Shown here in pieces: positions 44,248 through 53,535 of a stretch of 64,000 bases of DNA (position 1 is its first letter; the number at the start of each line of letters is the position of its first letter). The notes under the pieces are model-generated. The model had not been told where the DNA came from. It made no database searches and worked only from the letters and a program-made list of their open reading frames with translations. Position numbers and translations under genes: made by a program. Source of the stretch: Halobellus limi (GTDB lineage: Archaea > Halobacteriota > Halobacteria > Halobacteriales > Haloferacaceae); contig NZ_CP031311.1 in assembly GCF_004799685.1 (NCBI RefSeq), positions 558,001 through 622,000 on the forward strand, given 5' to 3'.

Positions 44248-44436
44248 ATGGGACTGTTCGATAGCACTCGCGTGCTCGCCGGGATCGGACTGATGATCGT
44301 CGGGTCGCTGCTGCTCCTGCCGGGCATCTTCCCGGGCACCACACAGCTCTTCACCTACGCGCTCGTCATCGGCGCCGGACTGCTCACGTACGGCACGTGG
44401 CTCGTCGGGACCTCGGAAGGCTCGCCGACGGTCTGA
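44248..44436 (+). CDS. Small two-helix membrane protein
   Basis: A 62-residue hydrophobic protein. Two membrane segments (about 9-29 and 34-52) are joined by a short PGTTQ turn. No family recognised. The ATG at 44248 is preceded by a CATATTCC element (44219-44228) at near-leaderless distance. It diverges from the CinA gene over a 127-bp gap, and is followed by the convergent pilin genes. Confidence 0.55.
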   Translation: MGLFDSTRVLAGIGLMIVGSLLLLPGIFPGTTQLFTYALVIGAGLLTYGTWLVGTSEGSPTV

Positions 44437-44537
44437 AGTTTCGTTTTCTGACGCGACTGTCGATCTGTAGGTACGCCGCGCTAACGACAGTTATCGACGC
44501 AAAAGAAACGTATTGGATCCGAAATCCGTTCGCCCGG

Positions 44538-44972
44538 TTAGGCGCTCGGTGCGGTGGACTGACTCAGCGTCGCGGAGTTTTCGCCGTTCTGGGAATTCCA
44601 GATGACGCGAACGGTCTGTCCGTCCCAATCGTCCGTGCTATTGTAGGTGGCTGACTCTCCTGCGGAGATGTCGCCACCGAGACTCTCGAAGGTCGTCGAA
44701 TTACCGTAGTCTATCGTGGCATCAGAGGTCACGTTCACCTGACTTGCGGAAACCGAATCTCCCGTTTCGTGCGTGACTGTGACGTTATCGGTGGATGTGT
44801 TGTAGTCGAATCCGAAGCTGGCCTGCGGTGCGCTCTGGTTGATCCCTTGGCCGAGGTTGAGCACGAAGGTGCCGATGACGGCCGCGAGGATGACCGTGAT
44901 CGCGACCATCAGGATCACGCCGATGACCGGCGAGACGGCGTCGTCGTCAGTGAAAAACTCTTTGAGTCTCAT
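44538..44972 (-). CDS. Archaeal type IV pilin, second of tandem pair
   Basis: A 144-residue pilin-like protein. A short charged leader (MRLKEFFTDDDA) precedes the prepilin peptidase site and the conserved H-domain VSPVIGVILMVAITVILAAV. A Ser/Thr/Asn-rich beta domain follows. The first 55 and last 25 residues are nearly identical to the upstream pilin at 44976-45407, whereas residues about 58-115 differ. It starts three bases after that gene's stop, so both pilins are co-expressed and probably share a filament or adhesion role. Confidence 0.92.
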   Translation of the reverse strand: MRLKEFFTDDDAVSPVIGVILMVAITVILAAVIGTFVLNLGQGINQSAPQASFGFDYNTSTDNVTVTHETGDSVSASQVNVTSDATIDYGNSTTFESLGGDISAGESATYNSTDDWDGQTVRVIWNSQNGENSATLSQSTAPSA

Positions 44973-44975
44973 ATT

Positions 44976-45407
44976 TTATGATCCTCCCGGCGCGGTGGAC
45001 TGGCTCAGCGTCGCGGAGTTTTCGCCGTTCTGGGAGGACCAGACGACGCGGATCGTCTCTCCCTCGAAATCTTCGTTAGGTGTCTTCTCGATTGAGGTCC
45101 CAGCGTCAACGGTACCTGTCCAGTAATCGGAAGCGCCCTCATTCCACGTGAGTCCACCACTCGCAGTCACGTTCAGCTGATTACCCGGAATCGAGTCGCC
45201 AGTCTGGTGTGTGACCGTAACGTTCGTCGTTCCGTTGTAGTCGAAGCCGAAACTGGCCTGCGGTGCGCTCTGGTTGATTCCCTGCCCGAGGTTGAGCACG
45301 AACGTGCCGATAACGGCCGCGAGGATGACTGTGATCGCGACCATCAGAATCACGCCGATGACCGGCGAGACGGCCGAATCGTCCGTGAAGAGTTGTTTGA
45401 GTTTCAT
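44976..45407 (-). CDS. Archaeal type IV pilin, first of tandem pair
   Basis: A 143-residue pilin-like protein: leader MKLKQLFTDDSA, then VSPVIGVILMVAITVILAAV and a beta-rich domain with several N-x-S/T sites (for example NGTTNVT). The ATG at 45407 is the first in frame before the leader; an earlier in-frame start would add unrelated residues. Duplicate of the next gene with a divergent middle (GNQLNVTASGGLTWNEGAS). Leaders of this type are cut by PibD and the H-domain packs the pilus core. Confidence 0.92.
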   Translation of the reverse strand: MKLKQLFTDDSAVSPVIGVILMVAITVILAAVIGTFVLNLGQGINQSAPQASFGFDYNGTTNVTVTHQTGDSIPGNQLNVTASGGLTWNEGASDYWTGTVDAGTSIEKTPNEDFEGETIRVVWSSQNGENSATLSQSTAPGGS

Positions 45408-45865
45408 ATTTGGATTTTGGATGCCATCCCACCACGGGGCGGTTCGTATCCCCTCCCCACCGGTTCGCTTCTGCCCGGTACCGCGAGTTCGTCGTGGGAC
45501 GCCTACTTCGGGATATTCAGTTACCAGTATTAAACCTAAGCCGCCAGTTATCAAATTCTATAACAGTAGACGGGCTAACGCCGGTGATTCCGAGGAGCCG
45601 TGGAACCGAACCCCACACCGCCACGGCGTCCCACACAAAGCCTATCATACAGTATCCTGATAGTAACAATGGACAGTCGACTGTGCGTTCGAGAGGGCTG
45701 CAACTCACGGTATCGGACGGTCGGTTGCGGGTTCCGGCCGGCAATCGAAGCACCGACGAAGCGATCGGTAGCCCTCCACTCGTTTCAGCCCCTCGGCGTC
45801 GACAGACGACGACTCCCCGCTAGGGCCCACGGTACGTGGGTCCGGACCCCACTAATCCCCCCACT
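45408..45865. other. 458-bp divergent intergenic region
   Basis: It separates the pilin pair (leftward) from the surface glycoprotein (rightward). An A/T-rich patch (45520-45566, TATTAAACC, TCAAATTCTATAACAG) is the likely pilin promoter, implying a leader of about 100 bases. CTATCA-N10-TGATAG (45642-45663) and a 9-bp-stem hairpin at 45823-45843 are further structures. A 65-codon frame from 45669 shows no protein-like features. Confidence 0.5.
45823..45843 (+). promoter_or_regulatory. Hairpin 23 bp before surface glycoprotein start
   Basis: GGGCCCACG-GTA-CGTGGGTCC forms a nine-pair stem with one G-T pair, in the presumed 5' leader of the surface protein gene. It may influence translation or mark an operator. 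Confidence 0.35.
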
Positions 45866-48800
45866 ATGACACGCTCAACGTTCCGAATCGGTGCCGTTCC
45901 GATCGCGGTGCTCGTGGTCCTGTCGGTCGTCGCCGGCAGCGTCACGTTCGCCGGGTCGGTCGCCGCCGTCGACGGTGTTTCAGCCGAATCGTCATTTTCA
46001 CCTGATACGGTCTACGAAGAGACCGAGACGACACATTCGTTCAACTATTCGTTTTCCGGTATAAACACGAGTGGAAACACCACCCTCACAGTCTCCATAC
46101 CGGGCGAATACCCACCGATCGTCGATCACGATATCACTGTCAAGAATTCGACTGGTGCCCAGTTGGACGCCATCTCAACTGAGGCCGACCGAGAGTTGTC
46201 GTTCGAGGTGAATTCCACGACGACTACAGTCTACCTTGATGGCTCCCTCACCTTGGAGAGTCCCTCGATCGACTCTGATCAGCAATACAATATCAAATTC
46301 AACGGGACAGACGACGACGGGGATACCCAGTCCCTCAACGAAGAGATTTCTGTCCAGAACTTCGGCGTAACGACGGTTTCACAGTTTGATCCAGTTGACG
46401 ACATCCCCGAGGAAACCGAGAACGAACACACGTTCAACTACTCGTTCACCGGTGTCAACACGAGCGACGACACGGAAGTATCGCTCTCGGTGCCGGGTGA
46501 ATTCACAGTCGAAGAGACGAACTTCGCACTCGAAGACGCCGACGGGAACGTGCTGAACGACTCTGTCGAGCAGTCAGACAACTCCCTCTCACTCGTCGCG
46601 AACGCGCCGCCGACGGAGACTATCTATCTCAGCGGGTCGGTGAATCTGACCAGTCCCCCGGTACCCGAGGGGCAGGAAGAAGAACAGTACACGCTCGATA
46701 TTGAAGCGAGCGACACGCAGGGACGGTCCGCTTCGACGAGTGAGACTCTCACGGTCAACTACCAGGGCGGCCAGCCCGGTGATCCCGAGTTCCTCAGCGC
46801 CACTCAGTACGTCCCCTCTCCTGGATCCGCTGAAATCGAAGTGGCGTTCTCCGAGGATATCGACAACGAGAGCTTCAAGAACAATTACGGTCTCTACACC
46901 GACGAAGAGGTGGAAGTGACGGGCGATATCGTTGAGGATGTCTCCGAAGCGCAAGGTCGGGTGACTATCGAACTCAACGATACGTACAGTCAGGGACTGA
47001 CGCTGCGACTCGAAGACGGAATCGTCGATTCCGATGGAAACGCTCTCGATAATCCCGGAGATAAGGACGTCACATTCGCGCCGACAACCGTGAGAGCGGA
47101 CGATGACGTCACCGCCTACCGCGGATCGGTCGTCTCGATCGTCGCAGACTCCTCGAACACGGACGTCACTCTTCAGGGAACCGACGACGACACGGACAAC
47201 TACTTCTTCGAGGGATCGACCGGAACCAACAGCCGCGTCTTCCTCTTCGATACGGAAGGCGAGAATATCGGCGACTACGAGGCCGAGATCGGAACCGAAG
47301 GACCTGCCACAATCAGAGTACTTAATCTCGATCTCTCGCTCGACATCGACGACCGAAACGTCACAACACTGCAAAATATTGAGGGAACCGTTGAGGCACG
47401 CTCGTCCGGTCGCGAGATCCAACTCGAACTCCTCGACGATAACGACGACGTCGTCGACGACAGGTTCGTCGACCTCTCCGGTCAGGGCGACCGCGACTTC
47501 AGTTACGACGTCGAATCCCTCCAGCTCGAAACCGGCGAGTACACGGTCCGCGCGACCGACACGGCGTCGGGCGTCTCCGTCGAATCGGAGACGATCACCG
47601 TCCGCGAGGCCGGAGACACGGAAGCGCTGCTCCCGAACGACGTCATCACCGAAGCCCGCGGTGACGTGGTTGCGATTCCCATCGAACTGCGGAACACCCG
47701 CGAGGCGACGCTGACCGTCGGCGACGACGAGGCCGGCTACCAGGCGAGCGTGACGGTCCGCGAGGACGATGACGACGCCGACGGCGAGGTGACCGTGTAC
47801 TTCAACAGCTACGAGGCGTCGAACGTCGAAACCGGATCGTTCGACGGCTCGAACGACCTGTTCAGCGTCGACGACGAGGCCGAGGTCGTCGACGGCGAGG
47901 TGAGCATCGGCGTCTCGGACCTCCTCGACGCCGAGGCGTACCCGATGTCAGTCGAGACCGAGGGTCGCGAGACCGACGTCCAACTGCTCTCGCTCGAAGA
48001 GCGTTCGACGACCGCGCTCCGCACCTGGACTGCGCCGCGGAGCCGCTACGGCGACCTCGACACCGGCGCCGACTTCCGCGAGGGCATCGACGAGGAGTGG
48101 GTGACGCAAGACTCCGACATCGCCGTCGGCGACACCGTCGTCTACGAGATCGAGGCCTCGGGACTCGAAGGCGCGCTCGACGCCCGCGGCGAGGACACCG
48201 TCACCGACGAGTTCTTCGAGTTCGCGAACGGCAGCGAGGACGAGCCGGCCGCCCGGTTCACCGTCGCACAGCAGGATCCGGGCCCGAACCGCGATCCCCT
48301 CCTGCTCGACTTCGATAGCTCCAACGCGGAGGTCGTCGCCGATTCGGCGAACGACACCTACTACGTGGTCGCCCAGACCGGCGAGGACGAACTCGAAGGC
48401 GTCCGCGACGAGGACGGAGACGGCGCGATCGACCCCGACGAGGACGAGACCGGAACCGTCGACGCCGACGACAGCCTCCGAGCCACCTTCACCGTCTTCG
48501 GCGAGGACGAGAACGACCTCGATCTGACGGCCGACGGCGAGGACGAGGTCGTCGAGACCACGCACTCGCTGACCGAACCCGAGTTCGACATGAACGAGCC
48601 GTTCAACGTCACCGAGGTGAGCGGTCAGGAGATCTTCGGCGAGGCGACGGTCGCGCCCGGGACGGAAGTGAACGTCCGCGTTCGGAGCGCCGACGGCGTC
48701 CGCCCGGCGTTCCTGAAGACCGCGACGACGACCGTCGACGCCGACGGGCAGTTCCTCGTGACGCTGTCGTTCAACGACACGACCCCCGGCGACGCGTACA

Positions 48801-49078
48801 CGATCAACGTCGACGACATCGGCCCCGCCTCCGAACTGAGCGTCGACGGGACGGTTCAGCCGGTGATCGAGACGGCGACGACCGACACGCCCGCCGAGAC
48901 GACGACAACGACGACGGCGACCACGACTGCGACGACCACCACGACGACCGAGACGCCGATCGCGACGACGACTGAGATCCCGACGGTGCAGACGCGGACG
49001 ACGACGCCCGGGTTCGGCGTCCTCGCCTCGCTCGTCGCGCTCGCCGGGGCGGCGCTTCTCGCCCTCCGGCGGGAGTGA
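45866..49078 (+). CDS. Mosaic PGF-CTERM surface glycoprotein
   Basis: A 1070-residue secreted protein. A signal peptide (VPIAVLVVLSVVAGSVTFAG) ends near residue 33. Two tandem beta domains of about 115 residues follow (each opening ETE..H.FNYSF.G.NTS). From about 410 comes a BGTF-like haloarchaeal surface region with DITAYRG/ITEARGDVV-type units. The Thr-rich stalk (about 1010-1045) ends in PGFGVLASLVALAGAALL and LRRE, the archaeosortase signal. The first 1.4 kb use far more A/T-ending codons than the rest, pointing to replacement of the exposed half. The ATG at 45866 fits the signal peptide. Confidence 0.85.
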   Translation: MTRSTFRIGAVPIAVLVVLSVVAGSVTFAGSVAAVDGVSAESSFSPDTVYEETETTHSFNYSFSGINTSGNTTLTVSIPGEYPPIVDHDITVKNSTGAQLDAISTEADRELSFEVNSTTTTVYLDGSLTLESPSIDSDQQYNIKFNGTDDDGDTQSLNEEISVQNFGVTTVSQFDPVDDIPEETENEHTFNYSFTGVNTSDDTEVSLSVPGEFTVEETNFALEDADGNVLNDSVEQSDNSLSLVANAPPTETIYLSGSVNLTSPPVPEGQEEEQYTLDIEASDTQGRSASTSETLTVNYQGGQPGDPEFLSATQYVPSPGSAEIEVAFSEDIDNESFKNNYGLYTDEEVEVTGDIVEDVSEAQGRVTIELNDTYSQGLTLRLEDGIVDSDGNALDNPGDKDVTFAPTTVRADDDVTAYRGSVVSIVADSSNTDVTLQGTDDDTDNYFFEGSTGTNSRVFLFDTEGENIGDYEAEIGTEGPATIRVLNLDLSLDIDDRNVTTLQNIEGTVEARSSGREIQLELLDDNDDVVDDRFVDLSGQGDRDFSYDVESLQLETGEYTVRATDTASGVSVESETITVREAGDTEALLPNDVITEARGDVVAIPIELRNTREATLTVGDDEAGYQASVTVREDDDDADGEVTVYFNSYEASNVETGSFDGSNDLFSVDDEAEVVDGEVSIGVSDLLDAEAYPMSVETEGRETDVQLLSLEERSTTALRTWTAPRSRYGDLDTGADFREGIDEEWVTQDSDIAVGDTVVYEIEASGLEGALDARGEDTVTDEFFEFANGSEDEPAARFTVAQQDPGPNRDPLLLDFDSSNAEVVADSANDTYYVVAQTGEDELEGVRDEDGDGAIDPDEDETGTVDADDSLRATFTVFGEDENDLDLTADGEDEVVETTHSLTEPEFDMNEPFNVTEVSGQEIFGEATVAPGTEVNVRVRSADGVRPAFLKTATTTVDADGQFLVTLSFNDTTPGDAYTINVDDIGPASELSVDGTVQPVIETATTDTPAETTTTTTATTTATTTTTTETPIATTTEIPTVQTRTTTPGFGVLASLVALAGAALLALRRE

Positions 49079-49125
49079 CCCCCGCCTGGGCCGGAATCAG
49101 GGCTGCTGGCTGATCATCGCTGGTC

Positions 49126-49440
49126 TCACTCGCCGTCGCCCCGCGCGGACCGCCCGAGGTGGGTCTCGACCGCCTCGACTTTCTCGCTCGCGCGTGCGTC
49201 GCTCGCCCGCTTGTCGTCGATCTTCAACACCGTGCTCACTCGGTCGGCGTCGACGGCCCGGTGGGCGGCTTCGGCGGCCGAGAAGAGCGTCCCGACGTCG
49301 TCGGCCTCGATCACGGTCCCCATCGGGTTCGTCTCGTACGCCACGTCGAACCCCTCCAACGCGTCGACCGCCTTGGCGACCTCTTCGGACATACTCCCCT
49401 CGATCACGGGCGCGACGCTCAGTAGTGCGACGACTGTCAT
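49126..49440 (-). CDS. MTH1187/YqgV family thiamine-binding-type protein
   Basis: A 104-residue ferredoxin-like small protein of the DUF77 family. Typical segments: VALLSVAPVIEG at the start, SEEVAKAVDAL, ETNPMGTVIEADDV (the conserved TxPMGT motif) and VSTVLKIDDKR. The family binds thiamine or related ligands and is often fused or linked to thiamine uptake; no thiamine genes are seen here. The ATG at 49440 gives the standard length. Confidence 0.92.
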   Translation of the reverse strand: MTVVALLSVAPVIEGSMSEEVAKAVDALEGFDVAYETNPMGTVIEADDVGTLFSAAEAAHRAVDADRVSTVLKIDDKRASDARASEKVEAVETHLGRSARGDGE

Positions 49441-49528
49441 ACGAACCGATTCGACGCCGGGGCGCAAAACGCTTGCTCGGAGCCGAGTAGTCCGCCACGG
49501 GAGGTGGCGGACCGCCGGGGGATCCGGG

Positions 49529-49948
49529 TCAGTACGCCGGCCGCTGGGCCCGGATGATCTCCGCGAGTTTCTGCTCTTCGTCTGCGAGCAATTCGGTCAG
49601 GTCGTCGGCGGTGATGATTCCGACCAGCGAATCGCCGTCCCGGACGGGCAGGCGTCGGACACCGTGTTCGCTCATCAGTTCGGCCGCCTCGTAGAACCCG
49701 GCATCGCGGTCGACGAGACACAGGTCTCCGCTCATCACGTCCGCGGCCGTCTGCGTTTCGGGATCCGCGCCGGCCCCCAGGACGCGCACCGCGAGGTCCC
49801 GGTCGGTGACGATCCCGACCGGCGTTTCGCCGTCAGTGATCACGATGCTCCCGACTTCCTCGTCTCGCATCGCGGTCGCGAGCGCGGCGACCGACGTGTC
49901 GCGATCGGCCGTTACGACGTCGCTGCGGGCTAGGTCTTCGATTGGCAT
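49529..49948 (-). CDS. Two-CBS-domain protein
   Basis: A 139-residue protein made only of a CBS pair: repeat one from SDVVTADRDTSVAALA to TPVGIVTDRDLAVRV, repeat two from DVMSGDLCLVDRDAGFYEAAELM to SLVGIITADDLTELL. Such proteins bind AMP, ATP or SAM-type ligands and regulate partners. No partner is fused and the neighbouring genes give no hint of one. Confidence 0.93.
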   Translation of the reverse strand: MPIEDLARSDVVTADRDTSVAALATAMRDEEVGSIVITDGETPVGIVTDRDLAVRVLGAGADPETQTAADVMSGDLCLVDRDAGFYEAAELMSEHGVRRLPVRDGDSLVGIITADDLTELLADEEQKLAEIIRAQRPAY

Positions 49949-50046
49949 TGTCTCTCACCGCGTGAACCCACGCGCCCGTCGGGCTAATTCCCCGCGTGCG
50001 CTTCCTATCTGTTGGGAATTAGAAAAGAAACTATCCGACGGCGTCG

Positions 50047-51207
50047 TCAGAGAGGTTCACCGACTTCGTCGCCGGCTTCCGGCGTTCCGCCTTCGTCCGT
50101 TGGGGCCGTCTCGGTTTCCCGTTCGCCCGTCGCGCTCTCCGAGGCGCCCACCTCGTTCTCCGGGTCGAGAAGCGGCGGGAGCGCCGTGTCCGCGAACGTC
50201 AACCCGACGACGAGGACGATCGGCGCGAAGAAGAGGCCGTAGAAGCCGAGCACCACCGGCCCCAGCGTGTAGGCGAGCATCAACAGGCCGACGTGCGTTC
50301 GCTTGCCGGACAGCAGCGGGCGGAGCACCAGGTCGGGGATCGTGTCGACGACGACGACGGCGACGACGAAGAAGGCCCCGACGTACGCCAGGTTCGCGGG
50401 GTCGCCGCCGAGGACGATCGGAACCGCGGTGACGAGCGTCAACGGGACGTAGACGATCTTCATCCCGACGACGGGGATCAGGCTCGCGATGCCGGTGAGC
50501 GCGCCGGCGAGGGCGGGGTACGGAACCTCGGCGGCGGCGGGGACGAACGTGTTGTAGACGCTGAACGAGCCGATGGCGATCAGCGAGACGGCCAGCACGT
50601 TCAGGAGGTTCCCGAACAGGACCGCCTCCAGTTCCTCGTCGACGGCGTCGAGGTACTCCCGCACGATGGCGTCCTCGCCGAACTCGTTGAGCCACGCTCT
50701 GATCCTGTCGCCGTCGACCAGCAGGTAGTAGGTGACGATCACGACAATAAACATGTTCAGGAAGAACCCCGAGACCAGCGTGGTCAGGAACTCCGCGTGC
50801 TGGGTCGCAAAGTCGATGAAGGGTGCCAGATCGCCCGACTGGTACGCGTCGTAGAGCCCCTGCACGGTGAACTCGGGGATCTCGTTGATCCCGCCGAACC
50901 ACTCGAGGTTCTCGTTGGCGACGTCGATCAGGGCGTAGTCCTCGATGAACTGCCGCGCCTCGATGATGAGGAGGACCGTGGCGTAACTCACGAGCAGTAT
51001 CAGCGGAACCGCGAGCGACGACATCACGATGACTGCGCGCACGTTCGCGGGGAGGTGGAAGCGCTTGAGCGCCTGGTGGTACCGCCGGGTCGAGTAGTAC
51101 AGGAACACCGAGACGGTCAGCGGGGCGATGAACTGGTAGGCGAGGAAGCCGATGACGACGGCGACGAGGAGGCCGAAGAGGGCGACGGCGAAGCGGTTTC
51201 CGTTCAT
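50047..51207 (-). CDS. AI-2E family transporter
   Basis: A 386-residue membrane protein of the PerM/AI-2E exporter family, with about eight helices. The long amphipathic region (about 85-170) and the C-terminal GIASLIPVVGMKIVYVPLTLV motif with GPVVLGFYGLFFAPIVLV are characteristic. The ATG at 51207 (MNGNRFAVALFGLL) begins at the first helix; a GTG six codons upstream is less likely. The last 45 residues are an acidic tail. In archaea the substrate is unknown; some family members export Na in exchange for H. Confidence 0.88.
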   Translation of the reverse strand: MNGNRFAVALFGLLVAVVIGFLAYQFIAPLTVSVFLYYSTRRYHQALKRFHLPANVRAVIVMSSLAVPLILLVSYATVLLIIEARQFIEDYALIDVANENLEWFGGINEIPEFTVQGLYDAYQSGDLAPFIDFATQHAEFLTTLVSGFFLNMFIVVIVTYYLLVDGDRIRAWLNEFGEDAIVREYLDAVDEELEAVLFGNLLNVLAVSLIAIGSFSVYNTFVPAAAEVPYPALAGALTGIASLIPVVGMKIVYVPLTLVTAVPIVLGGDPANLAYVGAFFVVAVVVVDTIPDLVLRPLLSGKRTHVGLLMLAYTLGPVVLGFYGLFFAPIVLVVGLTFADTALPPLLDPENEVGASESATGERETETAPTDEGGTPEAGDEVGEPL

Positions 51208-51328
51208 ACGCGTTGACGTTTTCACGGTTCGGTACTAAAACGTAGCTCTCTCGGGAACCCCACCGGTGCGAACCACAGGCCGCGGCGGAAAGACATTTAT
51301 TCCGTATCCGGGCTAGCGTTCAACCGAT

Positions 51329-52063
51329 ATGGTCCCCCTCGTTCGCCCCCTCCGACAGCTCGCCCTGTCGCCGACCCGGTTCTTCGAGGAGCGGCCGCCG
51401 TCGGAGACCCTGCCGGTCGCCGCGGCGCTGGTCGTGTTGTTCGCGGTCGCCCTCACCGCCGCCCTGCTCCTCGTTGGCTCGATGCTCGCGGGTGCGGTCG
51501 ACGCCACGGTCACGATGGACAACCCGGACCGCCCGCCCGAGACCATCTGTGAGCAGTACGAGGACGACCCCGACTCGCCGTTCGGCGAGAACTGCGACGA
51601 GCCGGCGACGGTCGAACGCGACGCGGGGCAGTTGATCCGCGAGGCCGTCGACGACTACCTCTGGATCGGCCTCGTCGGCCCGTTCGTCCTGTGGATCGTC
51701 GGGACCCTCGTCCTGTTCGCCGGCGGACGGCTGGCGGCCGGTGATCCTTCCTTCGCCGGAACGGCCGCACTCGCCGGCTGGGCGGCGCTCCCCGAGTTCC
51801 TGCGGGTCGTCGCCGGCCTCGCCGGGCTCTGGTACGTCCTCCGGGACCTCACGATCACGGACCCGGAACGCGCCGTCACGGTTCTGGAGACCGCGCTGGC
51901 CTCGGTCGAGCCCGTGCTGCTCGTCGTCTCGCTACTCACGCTCGGCTGGCAATGGTCGATTCTCTCCGCCGGTCTCAGTGAAGACGCGGATATCTCTCGC
52001 GGGGCTGCCGCCGTCGCCGTCGGCGTTCCGCTCGTGATCTTCTTCGTGGTGGGGGCGCTGTGA
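51329..52063 (+). CDS. YIP1-like membrane protein
   Basis: A 244-residue protein. RPLRQLALSPTRFFEERPP at the start is the amphipathic region seen before the first helix in haloarchaeal YIP1-domain proteins; five hydrophobic segments follow. Between helices 1 and 2 lies an acidic loop with two cysteines (ETICEQYEDDPDSPFGENCD), perhaps disulfide-bonded on the outside. Function unknown. The start fits a TATTCCG element about 30 bp upstream. Confidence 0.75.
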   Translation: MVPLVRPLRQLALSPTRFFEERPPSETLPVAAALVVLFAVALTAALLLVGSMLAGAVDATVTMDNPDRPPETICEQYEDDPDSPFGENCDEPATVERDAGQLIREAVDDYLWIGLVGPFVLWIVGTLVLFAGGRLAAGDPSFAGTAALAGWAALPEFLRVVAGLAGLWYVLRDLTITDPERAVTVLETALASVEPVLLVVSLLTLGWQWSILSAGLSEDADISRGAAAVAVGVPLVIFFVVGAL

Positions 52064-52112
52064 GCGTTCGGCGCGGGGACAATACAGAGCAACGTTTGCT
52101 GACTGGACAACA

Positions 52113-52140
52113 ATTCCAGAAGTAGTACCGCGAGGCGAGC
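52113..52140. repeat. 28-bp direct repeat, left copy
   Basis: ATTCCAGAAGTAGTACCGCG and the following AGGCGAGC are identical to 53418-53445. After this copy, two hairpins (GCGGGACC/GGTCCCGC and GCCGGCG/CGCCGGC types) precede GCGAGCCTC and CTCTTTTT. Confidence 0.92.
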
Positions 52141-52241
52141 CGGGCGGGACCGAAGGTCCCGCTGGAAGCCGGCGCTCCGCGCCGGCGACGGTAGCGAGCC
52201 TCACGCTCTTTTTGATCCAGTTTTTCGAGACGCGTTCGAAA

Positions 52242-53309
52242 TCACCAACCACCGGCGAACTCGCATTCTAGACCCACTTTCGCCGGAAGCTCCGATACGT
52301 ACCGCTTCTTGTCACCGGAGCTCAAGTTCGTGAGCAAATAGTACCCTCCCGACACCTGCTGTTGCCCTCGCATCTGGGAACCATTCGGATGCTCGGGTTT
52401 ATTGTTCAGAAGGGCACGACTCCCCCGTCCCGTACCCGGGACATACGGAATTTCGATCTCGTCCATAAGCCCTTCCTGCTGGATGAGGTACTCGACGAGT
52501 GATCCCATCGCTTCGGACTGTAAATCCTCAGATACCCGATATACTTCTCCACCATCTCGAATAAGTCGAATCACGTACTCTCCGTCTTCTGGTTTGCCGG
52601 CACCAGTCGAAAGTTCTTGGATAACGGCTGTCCGGTGGGCCTGTTCTTCCAGCGTCTCAATCAAATCATCGATGAACCCCTTCGCTTCGTTCTCGACCTG
52701 CTGTGACACCGCGTTCCCGGAAGTTTCCGTAACTACGCCCGTTACGTCCTCTGCGAGATCTTCCTTGTTACTTCGGAGGGAAGCAACCGCATTCTGTACT
52801 GCTTCGATCTTCTCTGCGATCTGTTGGGACTCTCCGGAGTCGATAGATTCCCGTGAGAGTGCTTTGAGAGGATGTTCGTTGTCCGGCACGTTGTCGATGG
52901 AAAACTCCGCGAGAGAGATTTCCTTCGGCCTGTTGCTGGATAGATCTCTTCGGTAGATCTCGAACGTGCGTCCGTTAGAGAGAAGTCCCCAATCGACGCC
53001 GACTTGCCGCATATAGCTTTTCAGTTGATTCTCGTGGCTTTGATCAAGCGGCGTGTCACACCCTTTCGCTTCGACGAACACAACGGGCGTTCCTTCCCGC
53101 TTGAGCGCGTAATCCACCTTCTTCGTCCCCGACCCCATTTGGACGGAATACTCCAGTTCGACGTCTGACGAGAGAACGTCCCATTCGAGGAGTTCGATCA
53201 GCGGCTCGATAATCTTCCGCTTGGTGTTTTCCTCGTCCATCTGTGGAGAGTTCTCGATAAGGCCCGCAGAGCGTTCCGTGTATTCAGATAACTCCTCACG
53301 AAGCGTCAT
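52242..53309 (-). CDS. A/T-rich PD-(D/E)XK nuclease-domain protein (HsdR_N-like)
   Basis: A 355-residue protein whose N-terminal 125 residues match the restriction-type nuclease domain of HsdR-like proteins: ENTKRKIIEPLIELLEWDV, then D66 in KKVDYALK, E80 and K82 in VVFVEAKG, and GLLSNGRTFEIYR. These are the expected catalytic residues. The rest (about 160-355) is helical with a C-terminal domain of unknown role, and there is no helicase or methylase. Base composition is clearly richer in A/T than its neighbours, and 28-bp repeats flank it, so it was probably acquired. It may be a solitary defence nuclease. Confidence 0.82.
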   Translation of the reverse strand: MTLREELSEYTERSAGLIENSPQMDEENTKRKIIEPLIELLEWDVLSSDVELEYSVQMGSGTKKVDYALKREGTPVVFVEAKGCDTPLDQSHENQLKSYMRQVGVDWGLLSNGRTFEIYRRDLSSNRPKEISLAEFSIDNVPDNEHPLKALSRESIDSGESQQIAEKIEAVQNAVASLRSNKEDLAEDVTGVVTETSGNAVSQQVENEAKGFIDDLIETLEEQAHRTAVIQELSTGAGKPEDGEYVIRLIRDGGEVYRVSEDLQSEAMGSLVEYLIQQEGLMDEIEIPYVPGTGRGSRALLNNKPEHPNGSQMRGQQQVSGGYYLLTNLSSGDKKRYVSELPAKVGLECEFAGGW

Positions 53310-53417
53310 TTCGAGTTGCTTTTTCGGGCAATCGGATAAAGATACGGAGAATCAGAACACCTCGAAGTAGTCCTCGATGACTCCCCTGTTCCTCATCGGG
53401 TTCACATTCTGTAGTGG

Positions 53418-53445
53418 ATTCCAGAAGTAGTACCGCGAGGCGAGC
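53418..53445. repeat. 28-bp direct repeat, right copy
   Basis: Identical to 52113-52140. Here it continues into a perfect stem CCGCGAGGC/GCCTCGCGG (53432-53461) followed by a T run (CTCTTTTT), a terminator-like structure. Similarity with the left copy resumes after that T run (TCCAG.TTTTT). Confidence 0.92.
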
Positions 53446-53535
53446 AGAGCGAGCCTCGCGGCTCTTTTTCCCTCCAGGTTTTTGCGCCGAGTGGTTCGCG
53501 AAGCGAACCCGAGGCGGAAAAAGGTGGGTGCGTGA

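Noticed and set aside
45600-45869. Short frame before the surface glycoprotein (from 45600 or 45669)
   Set aside because: No ribosome site, no family resemblance and a basic composition atypical for halophiles; the region looks regulatory.
52141-52230. Insertion sequence ends near the nuclease gene
   Set aside because: The hairpins and repeats here have no transposase gene between them; they fit an intergenic repeat family better than an IS.
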